IMG/VR virus record: IMGVR_UViG_3300046777_000412
Coordinates: 1 to 38,726 of that record
Origin: a virus
Reading direction: 5' to 3' (one strand)
DNA length: 38,726 bases
Shown: positions 29,959 through 38,726 of the stretch, piece after piece
Position numbering within the stretch: the first letter of the stretch is position 1
How the letters are laid out: the number at the start of each line of letters is the position of its first letter
Translations under genes and position numbers: made by a program
The notes under the pieces: model-generated
Seen by the model: only the letters and a program-made list of their open reading frames with translations
Told to the model about the DNA's origin: nothing
Database searches by the model: none

Positions 29959-31164
29959 TTAGTCTACCTGAGATTTGGTATAACGTACAATAACAATACC
30001 TGAACCGCCAGCACCTGAAGCATAACTTGTCGATGTGGAGCCCATAGAGCCTCCACCACCGCTACCGGTATTTGCGCTACCAGCAGTTGCGGCAGTATTA
30101 GTTGCACCTGCTCCTCCGCCACCGTTACTTCCGCCACTATAATTATAGGCAGAACCTGAACCTCCGCCACCGCCTGCATAATAGTAGGTTCCACTTACGT
30201 TTTGACCAGTAGATGTTGCTGAACCCCAGGATGAATAAGTAGATGTACCAGCGCCACCGCCACCAGCACCGCCACCTGAAGTTCCATTCTGACCAGCAGC
30301 GGCCATACCTCCGCCACCACCAGAGTTATAGCCTATACCAGAGCCATCTCCACCTTTGAATCCTCCGCTAGTTCCTGTGCCACCTGTTCCAGCGTTTGAT
30401 TCGCTAGATGTAGACCAGGCACTAGCGCCACCACCGCAACCTCCGTTACCACCATTAGTGGTTCCAGATTCAAATGAGGCACCATATCCTCCACCAGTTG
30501 TGCTATAGATATCAAATGAACTTGCTGTTCCCTGATTACCATTTGCTGTTGTAACAGAAGCACCACCACCACCAATGGTAACAGACTTGTTAGAATTAGA
30601 ACTCAAATTTGTTTGATAATTTATATTACCAGCACCACCGCCACCGCCAGAAGCATTTCGATACGTCTTGCTATTTGTTCCGGTGCGTCTTGCAGAACCA
30701 CCAGAGCCACCACCTGCAATTACCAATACGTCATATGTAAGCGATGCTTCAGAAATACCCAGAGTTCCATTACCAGTAAATGTTCTGTAGTAATAAGTTG
30801 AATCCGAGGAAAGAGTTCCACCGGTAACTGTTGGTTTTGCAATAGGTGTTACTGAGTTAGATGCAGCAGAATAAGGACCAACGCCTGCAGAGTTTTCTGC
30901 TCTTACCTGGAATGTATAGGCAGTTCCGTTAGTCAAGCCAGATACTGTGATTGGACTTGAAGTTCCCGTTCCAGTAAATGAACCAGGGCTAGATATGACT
31001 GTATATGAAGTTGCTCCAGATATTGCGGTAAATGCTACTGATGCGTTTGCATTTCCTGCAGTTGCAGTAGGCGCAACCATAAGTGATGGCAGGCCAGCGT
31101 CAGCACTGCTGTACTTCAACTGTCCAGTCTTGATACCTGAGTTCTTGATACGGGTGATTGCCAC
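29959..31164 (-). CDS. FN3 plus glycine-rich fibre/adhesin protein
   Basis: 401 residues. Residues about 20-108 form a fibronectin type III domain (TATAGNASVAF-type strands, GLTNGTAYTFQVRAENSAG). Then comes a short domain (VTGGTLSSDSTYYYRTF, YDVLVIAGGG) and about 220 residues of glycine-rich sequence with GGGG(A/S)G runs, ending GIVIVRYTKSQVD. The start and end of that part match the phage glycine-rich tail domain, whose polyglycine sheets form receptor-binding tips. It is probably a host-recognition fibre component. A glycosyltransferase follows five bases downstream. Confidence 0.75.
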   Translation of the reverse strand: MAITRIKNSGIKTGQLKYSSADAGLPSLMVAPTATAGNANASVAFTAISGATSYTVISSPGSFTGTGTSSPITVSGLTNGTAYTFQVRAENSAGVGPYSAASNSVTPIAKPTVTGGTLSSDSTYYYRTFTGNGTLGISEASLTYDVLVIAGGGSGGSARRTGTNSKTYRNASGGGGGAGNINYQTNLSSNSNKSVTIGGGGASVTTANGNQGTASSFDIYSTTGGGYGASFESGTTNGGNGGCGGGASAWSTSSESNAGTGGTGTSGGFKGGDGSGIGYNSGGGGGMAAAGQNGTSGGGAGGGGAGTSTYSSWGSATSTGQNVSGTYYYAGGGGGSGSAYNYSGGSNGGGGAGATNTAATAGSANTGSGGGGSMGSTSTSYASGAGGSGIVIVRYTKSQVD

Positions 31165-31179
31165 TTGATAATCCCTTTT

Positions 31180-31395
31180 CTAGGAAAGAAGTAGTTTTGC
31201 TTCGTCTTCTGTAATGCCGAGTTTTGCTAGTAGGTCTGCTTTAGCAGCAGCCTTGGTAGCAGCCTCAGCCTCAGCAGCGACTCGTTCAGCCTCAGCCTGT
31301 GCTGCTCTTGCTTCTAGTTCTGCGACTTCTTCTGCGGTCAGTTCTACTTCTGTAGACTCACCAGTTGAGCAGTCAACTACGATTTTGGTTGGCAT
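31180..31395 (-). CDS. Small coiled-coil protein
   Basis: 71 residues. A short strand part (MPTKIVVDCSTGESTEVEL) leads into a long Ala/Glu coiled-coil (EEVAELEARAAQAEAERVAAEAEA) and a C-terminal GITEDEAKLLLS helix. The pattern is common in small phage tail-region proteins thought to act as fibre assembly factors. ATG with GGAGAAAC upstream. Role unproven. Confidence 0.7.
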   Translation of the reverse strand: MPTKIVVDCSTGESTEVELTAEEVAELEARAAQAEAERVAAEAEAATKAAAKADLLAKLGITEDEAKLLLS

Positions 31396-31404
31396 TGTTT
31401 CTCC

Positions 31405-31923
31405 TTAGTCTTTCTTGATTCCGTAAAGCGTTGCGGTTGAGTATTGAAGGAAATCCCATCCATTTCCGTCAATTTTTATATTTGTAATGGCTGCAGTATT
31501 AGACCAAAGACCAGCGCCTAAATCTACTATCCAAGATGTTGAAGAGTTGTTCTCAGTTACGCTGTCCGAAGATATAGTCTTATTGTTAGAAGAAGTATAG
31601 TTTGGTATGTAATACTCAGAGTTGCTAAAGGTTGATGCTGTGGCTGTAGTGCCAACACCTTGAGGTATTTGATAATAAGTAGTTGAAGAGGTATCACTAA
31701 GTGTTGAACCTGAATCATAACCGGCAAGACGTCTACCAGACCAAGAACCTGTAGAATTATTGAACCATACATTCAGGCTTTGTCTGTCTACTGCTCTATT
31801 CATTCTGGCTGATACTTTCAATACCAGGTCTGTATATGTCTGTGGTATAGATGCAAATTCTATAGTTGTAATTCCACCAGACCCTACGGTAGTGGAGGCT
31901 ATTGCGATATATGTATTTGCCAT
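31405..31923 (-). CDS. Tandem fibre-type paralog 1
   Basis: 172 residues, one of three adjacent paralogs. Shared plan: N-terminal YIAIASTTVGSGGITTIEF, then SIPQTYTDLVLKV, and a C-terminal end FLQYSTATLYGIKKD. Mostly beta strands with many Ser, Thr and Tyr, as in sugar-binding tail decoration proteins. Its start codon overlaps the last base of the next paralog's stop. The IPxTYTxLxL and xLYGIK motifs define the family. Confidence 0.75.
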   Translation of the reverse strand: MANTYIAIASTTVGSGGITTIEFASIPQTYTDLVLKVSARMNRAVDRQSLNVWFNNSTGSWSGRRLAGYDSGSTLSDTSSTTYYQIPQGVGTTATASTFSNSEYYIPNYTSSNNKTISSDSVTENNSSTSWIVDLGAGLWSNTAAITNIKIDGNGWDFLQYSTATLYGIKKD

Positions 31924-32429
31924 TATGCCGCCTTTACGCCGTATAAGGTGAAGGTTGAACCTGAAGTAAAATTTACAGAAGTAGCATCATAAAGTTTTAT
32001 ACTTGTGATTGCTTCAGTTGCAGACCCAGTTGAACCACGCCATAAGCCAACCGCGGCAGAAACTATCTCACCAGTTCCTCCATCGTTTCTTCTCCAGATA
32101 CCAGTTTTATATGTTGTAGTGTTTGCATAATTCATAATCTGCAAGATGCTATTATATCTTTGATTGGCTGCGTTGTAACCAAGATACCAATATGTTCCAC
32201 CAGTTGTTCTATCGGAAGAAGCAGTAGTTCCGTTACCTGTAAGTTGTGTTGCTGAATAATAGGCACCAGTCACACCATTTAGTTGTAACCGTAAGTTTAG
32301 GTTAGATGTTGACCCAAGAGTACTTATCAGTACTAAGTCAGTATATGTTCCTGGAATACTACTAAAGGTGACTTCAGAAACACTACCAGAAGCAGTAGCA
32401 GTTGCAATCGGTTCGTATGTTGCTGGCAT
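31923..32429 (-). CDS. Tandem fibre-type paralog 2
   Basis: 168 residues, paralog of the genes on either side: EPIATATASGSVSEVTFSSI, PGTYTDLVLISTL, and TSGSTFTLYGVKAA at the end. Middle region highly diverged (RTTGGTYWYLGYNAANQR), as expected for variable receptor-facing loops. It overlaps both neighbours by one base. Confidence 0.75.
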   Translation of the reverse strand: MPATYEPIATATASGSVSEVTFSSIPGTYTDLVLISTLGSTSNLNLRLQLNGVTGAYYSATQLTGNGTTASSDRTTGGTYWYLGYNAANQRYNSILQIMNYANTTTYKTGIWRRNDGGTGEIVSAAVGLWRGSTGSATEAITSIKLYDATSVNFTSGSTFTLYGVKAA

Positions 32430-32998
32430 TATGCCCCCTTTATGCCGTATAAAGCGAAGTGGGAATACTGTTGAAGATTTCCTCCACCCTGACCTGCAAT
32501 AGTAATTGATGTTATAGCAGAAGTACTGTTATATAAAGTAGATATAAACCAAACTTGACCGTTTGTATTATTCCCATCTGAACCAGATAAGGACCTTATA
32601 GTTTTTGTCTTGTTTGTATTTGCATAATCTAAAATATCTACTATCGCTACAGACCCTGCGGTAGAAACCGCTGAGTTATTCACTATAATACCATTGTAGT
32701 TAGTTGTATATGAATTTGCTGTAGCAGCAGCACCGGTTCCATATAAGGCTTGTGAAATAACTGGTGTTGAACCATTAGGTTGAATAATTATCCAAGTTGA
32801 GTTATATGAAAACGCTCTTATCTGTAAGTGAGTATAAGTTTGCGGAATAGAAGAGAACGTAACGCTTGGTGTTGCAGAACTTACAGTTGCTGTGGCAATA
32901 GATTCAAAAGCGGCAGTGGCTCCAGTATTACCCGCCAGCATCGAACGATACTTAGGCAGGCCTTGCTCTATCGTAGATAACTTTAGGCGGGTAATCAT
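32429..32998 (-). CDS. Tandem fibre-type paralog 3
   Basis: 189 residues, the longest of the three paralogs, with about 30 extra N-terminal residues (MITRLKLSTIEQGLPKYR) before the shared ESIATATVSSATPSVTFSSI and PQTYTHLQIRAF; it ends YSHFALYGIKGA. The N-terminal extension resembles the start of the FN3 fibre protein (AITRIKNSGIKTGQLKY), so this end may anchor both proteins to the same tail part. Confidence 0.75.
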   Translation of the reverse strand: MITRLKLSTIEQGLPKYRSMLAGNTGATAAFESIATATVSSATPSVTFSSIPQTYTHLQIRAFSYNSTWIIIQPNGSTPVISQALYGTGAAATANSYTTNYNGIIVNNSAVSTAGSVAIVDILDYANTNKTKTIRSLSGSDGNNTNGQVWFISTLYNSTSAITSITIAGQGGGNLQQYSHFALYGIKGA

Positions 32999-33001
32999 TT
33001 C

Positions 33002-33331
33002 TTAGGAAATCTCGCTTCCGTATGCGCTGAAGGAAAGGTTTGCTGTTGATGCGTAGACAGTAATTACGTCAGTTGTAGCAAGTGTTAGACCAAGAGTTAG
33101 AACTGTTGAGTCAGATGCTCCGACGGTTACGTCATATGCAATGTAGTGCTGGTTTGCTTGTGCTGCACCTGCAGGACGAATCGAGATACGAAACGTTGCT
33201 GCTGCTGTATCACGGTTAGCAATTACGATACTCGATACCACAGCGCTTGTGGCGGCTGGGACGGTATAGAGCGTTGTGGCTGTGGTTGCGCTCGGTGCTG
33301 ATTGTCCGAGTACTTTGTATGCTGTTGGCAT
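33002..33331 (-). CDS. Small beta-rich virion protein
   Basis: 109 residues from the ATG at 33331, which has AAAGGAGA upstream; the longer frame from 33394 lacks a site and overlaps the next gene. MPTAYKVLGQSAPSATTATT, then VPAATSAVVSSIVIANRDT and RISIRPAGAA: a compact beta-sandwich-like protein seen in many aquatic phages between head and tail genes, perhaps a decoration or tail protein. No motif for catalysis. Confidence 0.7.
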   Translation of the reverse strand: MPTAYKVLGQSAPSATTATTLYTVPAATSAVVSSIVIANRDTAAATFRISIRPAGAAQANQHYIAYDVTVGASDSTVLTLGLTLATTDVITVYASTANLSFSAYGSEIS

Positions 33332-33341
33332 TATTTCTCCT

Positions 33342-33860
33342 TTACGCGCCCATAAGCATAAATGTGTCAGAGAGGCTAGTTGTAGAACCTCCACTGCTTG
33401 CCGCCCATTTGACTCCTAGAGTCTCGGACGAGTCGGCGGTAAGGACATATCCGTCCGTACCTACCGCAAGATTATCTGCATTGTTTGCTGAACTGCCTAC
33501 AATCAAATCACCTTTTGCTGCAACTAAAGTTGCTGGCAATGTGGCATTGAAGTAAGTCAGGTCATCACTTGTTAGTACGTGCTTTACTGTTGCGCCAGAA
33601 CCGTGAGTTATTGCCGTGGTTCCTGCTCTTCCTCTAACTATTGTGAATGAATCACCAGAGTTAGCAGTAACAAAAACTATTTCTTCATTGGTTGTATCTG
33701 GGTCAATAGCAACTGTGAACTGGTCAACGTTGCCTGCTGCCAAGGAAACTCCACCTAAAAGGCCAGAGCCTGTACCTGTGGCTACAGTCATAGTAGTACC
33801 AGTAGCACCGATGCTAGATGCAAGCGTTGTCTCAACGCTTATGCTGGAGTATTTTCTCAT
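33342..33860 (-). CDS. Virion surface protein, unknown
   Basis: 172 residues: N-terminal part with strands (VETTLASSIGATGTTMTV, FTVAIDPDTTNEEIVFV, FTIVRGRAGTTAITHGSGA) as in small phage baseplate/fibre domains, then KGDLIVGSSANNADNLAVG and VLTADSSETLGVKWA, a motif of phage fibre stems. It ends TTSLSDTFMLMGA, echoing the SFMLGGM end of the collagen-like protein. ATG with GGAAAGACA upstream. Confidence 0.7.
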   Translation of the reverse strand: MRKYSSISVETTLASSIGATGTTMTVATGTGSGLLGGVSLAAGNVDQFTVAIDPDTTNEEIVFVTANSGDSFTIVRGRAGTTAITHGSGATVKHVLTSDDLTYFNATLPATLVAAKGDLIVGSSANNADNLAVGTDGYVLTADSSETLGVKWAASSGGSTTSLSDTFMLMGA

Positions 33861-33869
33861 TGTCTTTCC

Positions 33870-34772
33870 TTAGCGAGTTAGGTGGATACGAATTGGGAAC
33901 TGGTCAGAAAGTTTCAATGCTTCTTCCTGTAAGCGCTGCTGGAACAAAGCAAAGACATATTTGCTTACAGAAGAACCAGCAGAAGATGGAATCTTTGTAT
34001 CGTTTAGGTCTGCTTCTGCAGATGATAGGTTGATACGACCTGCGTCCAAGAATGAAAGCAGACGGTAGCAAGCACCATAAACAATCACATCTTGGCAAGA
34101 ATCAGGTAGACCAGTTACATCTACAAAGTCATCGGTATTAGCATCCATAGTATCTGGAACCATTGTGTACCAGACTTTGACAGTTCTACCTGGCTGAATA
34201 TTCTCATACAGGTTGATTGTCTTTTGAGTATTGAATGTTGGTGTATTTGCCAATGGGTCAAAGCGCCACTTGCGAATAGGCAACCATTCTTTAGAAGAAC
34301 CTGTGGTCTGCCAAGACATATAAAGAACTTCTCTTGCATCATCAGGTAGTGGATATGTAACCTGTGCTGCATTGAATGTAAAACTAGTTGAACTTACTGC
34401 AAACAACTTTGGATACAAAGAACGGATAGTATCGTTCAGAGCCTTCTTGATAGTAACTCTTGGAAATGTAGGAGCCAAGGTAACTTGAGCATATTGTGCG
34501 TGAGGAGATGCGGTAGTTCCCATATAACCTCTACCGAATCCTGGTGCAACTTCTAGTGTATTGGTTGCTTTGTCAAAGGAATCTACCCAGATAAGTTCGT
34601 CATCAATCTCAACGATACCTTTAGCAAGGTTGCCAGCAGAACCGATAGTAATTTCACTAGAGGTAGTTGTGATACCACCTGTATTAGTTACATAAGAGAT
34701 ACGGTCTTGACGCAGGGTATAGCCCTGCAGATTGCTCTTGACCTCATCAACTAGGTCATTGAATGTAGGCAT
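33870..34772 (-). CDS. Probable head-tail connector or neck protein
   Basis: 300 residues, MPTFNDLVDEVKSNLQGYT at the start, an inserted beta domain at about 25-100 (GSAGNLAKGIVEIDDELIWV), then IKKALNDTIRSLYPKLF and PLPDDAREVLYMSW, and a helical C-terminus. The order of helical start, inserted sandwich and helical end suits adaptor/neck proteins of short-tailed phages. It overlaps the glycosyltransferase gene by one base. The role is inferred. Confidence 0.6.
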   Translation of the reverse strand: MPTFNDLVDEVKSNLQGYTLRQDRISYVTNTGGITTTSSEITIGSAGNLAKGIVEIDDELIWVDSFDKATNTLEVAPGFGRGYMGTTASPHAQYAQVTLAPTFPRVTIKKALNDTIRSLYPKLFAVSSTSFTFNAAQVTYPLPDDAREVLYMSWQTTGSSKEWLPIRKWRFDPLANTPTFNTQKTINLYENIQPGRTVKVWYTMVPDTMDANTDDFVDVTGLPDSCQDVIVYGACYRLLSFLDAGRINLSSAEADLNDTKIPSSAGSSVSKYVFALFQQRLQEEALKLSDQFPIRIHLTR

Positions 34773-35878
34773 TAGCCCTCCGTTGTTTTCTCCTTAGCCT
34801 TTTGAATAGCCTCGGCTGCTTTCCCTTTTTCATACCAACCATCGCCCCATAGTGTTAGCAAGCGCTGGAAGTAATATTCATATTGTTTTGCTATGACATC
34901 TACGCCATAAGTTTCAACTGCTCTCTTGCGGATAGCAGCCCTATCTAAACTTTTTACATTCTGTGAAGCCAGAATAAATTCTTCTACGCTTCTACATCTA
35001 TAGCCTGTAACTCCTTGAACTACAGTTTCTGTAAATGCACCCCAGTCTGTTGTAATTACTGGAGTTCCACAGGCTTGTGATTCAATGTTTACGTTACCAA
35101 ATGGTTCTATATAAAGCGTTGGAACAAAGGTAGCAATAGCGCCACCCATAAGTTCTGCTCGCTTCTCAGGTCCAACAGGTCCGATGTACTCACCATAAGT
35201 TGGAATGTAATCACCAGGTCCTGCCATAATTAGCCTTGCACCTATTGTCTTACAAATATGTGCTGCTACTTCAACACCTTTTCTTGGAACCATTCTTCCA
35301 ATGTAAAGGTAATAATCTCCGTCCCCTTTACCTAATGGGAACATATCAGGGTCTAAATATCCTGGAATAACTGCATCAAAGAACTGACCATCTACTGTCG
35401 CTGCGTTCTTGAATTGTGCATAGACTGCGTGCATCCAAGCGTAAGACTCGAACACTCTATATTGTGAAAATACTCCAGAGTATCCAACTCCGAACTCAAC
35501 AGACATATATCCAGGAAACGCATCTGCGATTGGCTTATGTGTAGCGCCAGCAATCAGACAGATAAAGTCTTGTTCCTGAAGTCTCTTGCGTATTTCCTTT
35601 ATCGCATTGCCATTGAACTTTTGCCAGTGTGGAAGTTTGTAATCAAATGGTGCTTCTACATATGGCTTCTTACCTACAACGATTCTCCGTTGAGTCTCGT
35701 TGATGCAAGGTATCAGTTCATCTACATCGGCTTCATTTTCTTCGCCAGCGTATAGATAGACAGTATGTCCGAGGGACTTCATCATATTGCAGAATCTGCG
35801 AACCTTTTCGGTATATGCGCAGTTCGCATAATCTTTAGTTGTTTGGGTATGTGGTAGACTTACGACGTGAAATCTCAT
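34772..35878 (-). CDS. Glycosyltransferase, GT4-like (GT-B fold)
   Basis: 368 residues. Two Rossmann-like halves; the C-terminal one has YIGRMVPRKGVEVA (about 192-205), LIMAGPGD, and the retaining-enzyme signature EPFGNVNIESQACGTPVITT with the E-x7-E pair. The N-terminal half (MKSLGHTVYLYAG, VIPGYLDPDMF) would bind the acceptor. GT4 enzymes transfer sugars from nucleotide donors with retention. It lies between the neck gene and a GT25 gene beside the collagen-like gene, so it may lengthen a glycan begun by GT25. Confidence 0.85.
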   Translation of the reverse strand: MRFHVVSLPHTQTTKDYANCAYTEKVRRFCNMMKSLGHTVYLYAGEENEADVDELIPCINETQRRIVVGKKPYVEAPFDYKLPHWQKFNGNAIKEIRKRLQEQDFICLIAGATHKPIADAFPGYMSVEFGVGYSGVFSQYRVFESYAWMHAVYAQFKNAATVDGQFFDAVIPGYLDPDMFPLGKGDGDYYLYIGRMVPRKGVEVAAHICKTIGARLIMAGPGDYIPTYGEYIGPVGPEKRAELMGGAIATFVPTLYIEPFGNVNIESQACGTPVITTDWGAFTETVVQGVTGYRCRSVEEFILASQNVKSLDRAAIRKRAVETYGVDVIAKQYEYYFQRLLTLWGDGWYEKGKAAEAIQKAKEKTTEG

Positions 35879-35887
35879 ACCACAATT

Positions 35888-36468
35888 CTACTTAAATCCC
35901 TTGAAATCAGAGACAACCTCACCCCGCAAGTCGGAGAATCCGTCTGACTGTATTACCAGATTTGGATGGGTAATGTAGGCATTTGTCCGGTCAGCCCATA
36001 GACGATAAGCCACATCTATCCACTTCTCGTTTTCTCTAGCGATATGGATAAACAAGTCTACCTTATCTGGATGAACACAATAGGCTTGAGTTCCTGTTGA
36101 TTCTACCTGTCTGACCCAATGACTATTGACTGGAGTAGTCTCATTCTTGATTGCTCCAAGATAGAAGATATCCCAATCTTTAGGTAGCACAGCCATATAC
36201 TCATCAAGAGCCTCATTGAAATCATCTCTGAAGATAGCGTCATCTTCGCAGATAAGAACCATTTCATTTGGCTTTATCTTACGGAGTACCTGAGCGTGGC
36301 TTAGTCTGCCAGCCACTATCGGGTCCATATTTAGTTCTTTGCCGTCAAACGCTGGATGAACTTCAAAATCAAAGCCAATACGCTCTGCTTCTTTAGTGAA
36401 CTGTTCTAGCCTGTCAGTTCTTCTTGGGACATTGATAACAATAACCCGACTAAAGTATTTAGATAAAC

Positions 36469-36472
<4 letters not shown>
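35888..36472 (-). CDS. Glycosyltransferase family 25-like
   Basis: 194 residues with the GT25 pattern: [16 protein letters not shown] at 10-25, [12 protein letters not shown] at 55-66, [11 protein letters not shown] with Glu76-Asp77-Asp78, [19 protein letters not shown] and [12 protein letters not shown]25 holds bacterial LPS galactosyltransferases and the animal and giant-virus collagen galactosyltransferases. Its GTG start overlaps the stop of the collagen-like gene (GTGA), so the two are co-translated. A phage of a Gram-positive host has no LPS; a collagen-like acceptor is therefore attractive. Confidence 0.85.
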
Positions 36473-37544
<1,072 letters not shown>

Positions 37545-37548
<4 letters not shown>

Positions 37549-37883
37549 GTAGTCACGGCTCCTGTCACGACAAACTTACCCTCAAGTATTCTGGTGACTG
37601 TTCCACCAGAGTCTAAAACTAAATCATATACGTATCTGCTTGCCGGTATATTGGCAGTGTCAGATGCACTGATATTTACTACCACTCTTCCTTGTGACTG
37701 CAAGGCAATACGGCCATTAGCAGTTGATGCAACTATTGTGGTAGTAGATGCGCCAACAAAGGGACGCACTGTCATAGTTGCTGTGTAGTTGGTCAAGTCC
37801 CAAGGAGTTGAATCATTCTTGATTTGGAACTGCCAGTTGAATGTAGTCGCTTGGTCGCAGATTAGATTATATTTCGCACTCAT
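37545..37883 (-). CDS. Small tail/fibre-attachment protein
   Basis: 112 residues, [19 protein letters not shown] at the start, then [17 protein letters not shown] and [10 protein letters not shown], ending [16 protein letters not shown]. This strand order (an unusual-start, ATFxxxF, DLTxYTAxMxVR) is a common small baseplate-type beta-sandwich of phages that precedes fibre genes. It may attach the collagen fibre encoded four bases downstream. Both ends overlap neighbours. Confidence 0.7.
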
Positions 37884-38173
37884 CAGGATGCCAACGTTCT
37901 GAGAGCAGCCGCCGCAGCCAAGCCAGTAGTACCAGCGATACGATTACATACGCCCATAAAATCAAGATGGGTATTCGCAGAACCCGAAATGCCCGCAATA
38001 TCATTTAGCACTCCTACTGTGTCTGTATGAGTAGTAGTTACGGAACGAGCAGCAGCCCATTGACGGGCAGCAAGTGCCATATCTACCATTTGGGTTGGTG
38101 AGCGATAATCGGTGCCACCATTGGCGAGGCGATTCAATTCTTGATTGAGTGTTGAATTTGGATTGATGGCCAC
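37883..38173 (-). CDS. Small virion-region protein, unknown
   Basis: 96 residues from a GTG with AAGGAGAT seven bases upstream. MAINPNSTLNQELNRLANGG, then QMVDMALAARQWAAARSV and a C-terminal GLAAAAALRTLAS helix: mainly helical with Ala-rich ends. It overlaps the downstream start (TGATG). Similar proteins appear before fibre genes in aquatic phages; role unknown. Confidence 0.65.
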   Translation of the reverse strand: MAINPNSTLNQELNRLANGGTDYRSPTQMVDMALAARQWAAARSVTTTHTDTVGVLNDIAGISGSANTHLDFMGVCNRIAGTTGLAAAAALRTLAS

Positions 38174-38183
38174 CTATATCTCC

Positions 38184-38288
38184 TTACTTCTTTTCTATCC
38201 AGGTATCAATATCAAAATGTGCATATGTGCAAAAGCCAAGAACATATGACTTCTTGTCACAGCCTTCTTTCAAACAGATATGGTCCAT
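38184..38288 (-). CDS. Short Cys-containing peptide
   Basis: 34 codons, ATG 38288 overlapping the previous stop (TAATG), to TAA 38184. MDHICLKEGCDKKSYVLGFC has three Cys in a C-x4-C-x9-C spacing and a downstream His, a possible zinc site. Short, but the overlap pattern supports expression. Confidence 0.5.
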   Translation of the reverse strand: MDHICLKEGCDKKSYVLGFCTYAHFDIDTWIEKK

Positions 38289-38446
38289 TATTTCTTCTTT
38301 CTTGAAACAGCGGCGTTATCTACGAGATTCGGATATGGTCTACCTGCTGCTTTGGCTCGCTTCTTAGCGGCGCTCTTCTGTGCTGGTGTTAGTTTCTTAC
38401 TACGCTTCTTTGGGTTCTCTTGGTCCCAGAATGCTTTCTTCTTCAC
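38288..38446 (-). CDS. Short basic phage protein
   Basis: 52 codons from GTG 38446 (overlapping the previous stop) to TAA 38288. Highly basic (KKRSKKLTPAQKSAAKKRAK) with a GRPYPNLVDN segment that recurs in small proteins of many aquatic phages. It may bind nucleic acid or be a minor virion component. Confidence 0.65.
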   Translation of the reverse strand: MKKKAFWDQENPKKRSKKLTPAQKSAAKKRAKAAGRPYPNLVDNAAVSRKKK

Positions 38447-38718
38447 CACTTCACCTTATCTGCCCAGTACGCTGCAGACATCTTGCCTTTAGCAATGTTC
38501 TTTGCGTGACGAGCCTTGAATGATGCTTGACGTTTTGTTGGCTGCTTATCGCCAGTTACACCCTGCTGTCCAAATCTAATAGTCTTTATTTGGTTGCCTT
38601 CTTTGGCAACAACTACGTGTGATTTAGTTGGGTGACTTGGAGTTCTCTTAGGTTTATTGAAACCAGATACTCCGGCTCTAGTTAGCCTTGAATCCTTTTT
38701 GCTTGCCATATTCGCCAT
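38443..38718 (-). CDS. DUF6321-like small phage protein
   Basis: 91 residues, basic. The run RLTRAGVSGFNKPKRTPSH, then KSHVVVAKEG, IKTIRFGQQGV, and SFKARHAKNIAKGKMSAAYW matches a small conserved family of marine and freshwater phages of unknown function (I recall it as DUF6321). GGAAAG lies just upstream of the ATG at 38718, eight bases from the window end. First gene of the late leftward operon in this window. Confidence 0.75.
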   Translation of the reverse strand: MANMASKKDSRLTRAGVSGFNKPKRTPSHPTKSHVVVAKEGNQIKTIRFGQQGVTGDKQPTKRQASFKARHAKNIAKGKMSAAYWADKVKW

Positions 38719-38726
38719 ACTTTCCA

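Overview
The window looks like most or all of the genome of a tailed double-stranded DNA phage that infects an actinobacterium. It carries a large terminase, portal, capsid, tail or fibre proteins, an endolysin with a holin candidate, and a small replication set. A WhiB-family protein, with its four-cysteine cluster and GIWGG turn, points to an actinobacterial host, because WhiB proteins are largely confined to Actinobacteria and their phages. The moderate GC content, short intergenic gaps and many marine/freshwater-type small proteins suggest an aquatic host; that is inference. I see no integrase, no repressor of a known family, no tRNA and no DNA polymerase.

Layout. Positions 1-13523, minus strand: the head module, read from terminase (13523) through portal, three small proteins, a 1557-residue virion protein, two more virion proteins and a scaffold-like protein to the major capsid protein, then a gene cut by the window edge. 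Positions 13524-14230: a gene-free divergent region with a row of inverted repeats, two perfect DnaA boxes one helical turn apart (likely origin) and promoters. Positions 14231-17540, plus strand: an early-type run of small overlapping genes, including a secreted staphylococcal-type nuclease and a secreted lytic-transglycosylase-like protein, closed by a terminator at 17553. A complete type II hammerhead ribozyme lies between its first two genes (14398-14449). Positions 17588-24608, minus strand: replication, nuclease and regulation genes: a proteasome-beta-like protein, Fe-S PD-(D/E)XK exonuclease, WhiB, RecA-fold ATPase, resolvase-like nuclease, a primase split in two overlapping frames, endonuclease VII, a sigma-like factor and an FmdB-like zinc ribbon. 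Positions 24690-25019: one plus-strand zinc-ribbon gene. Positions 25071-38718, minus strand: tail, decoration and lysis genes, ending in holin and a strand-specific terminator. A single plus-strand gene (28403-28879) interrupts them.

How the parts may work together. Host DnaA and the host polymerase probably replicate the genome, helped by the phage primase and ATPase; resolvase and endonuclease VII would process branched DNA for packaging. The phage sigma-like factor and WhiB could redirect host transcription. The late region builds a short-tail-like particle (no tape measure or tail tube is recognised) decorated by a collagen-like fibre, an FN3/glycine-rich protein and three tandem paralogous fibre proteins. 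Two glycosyltransferases sit directly beside the collagen gene and one beside the FN3 gene, suggesting that the virion surface is glycosylated.

The strongest unusual signals are the hammerhead ribozyme, the proteasome-like protein whose catalytic threonine falls directly after a probable ATT start, and the collagen/GT25 pair, which resembles animal and giant-virus collagen glycosylation. All calls were made by eye; no database search was run.
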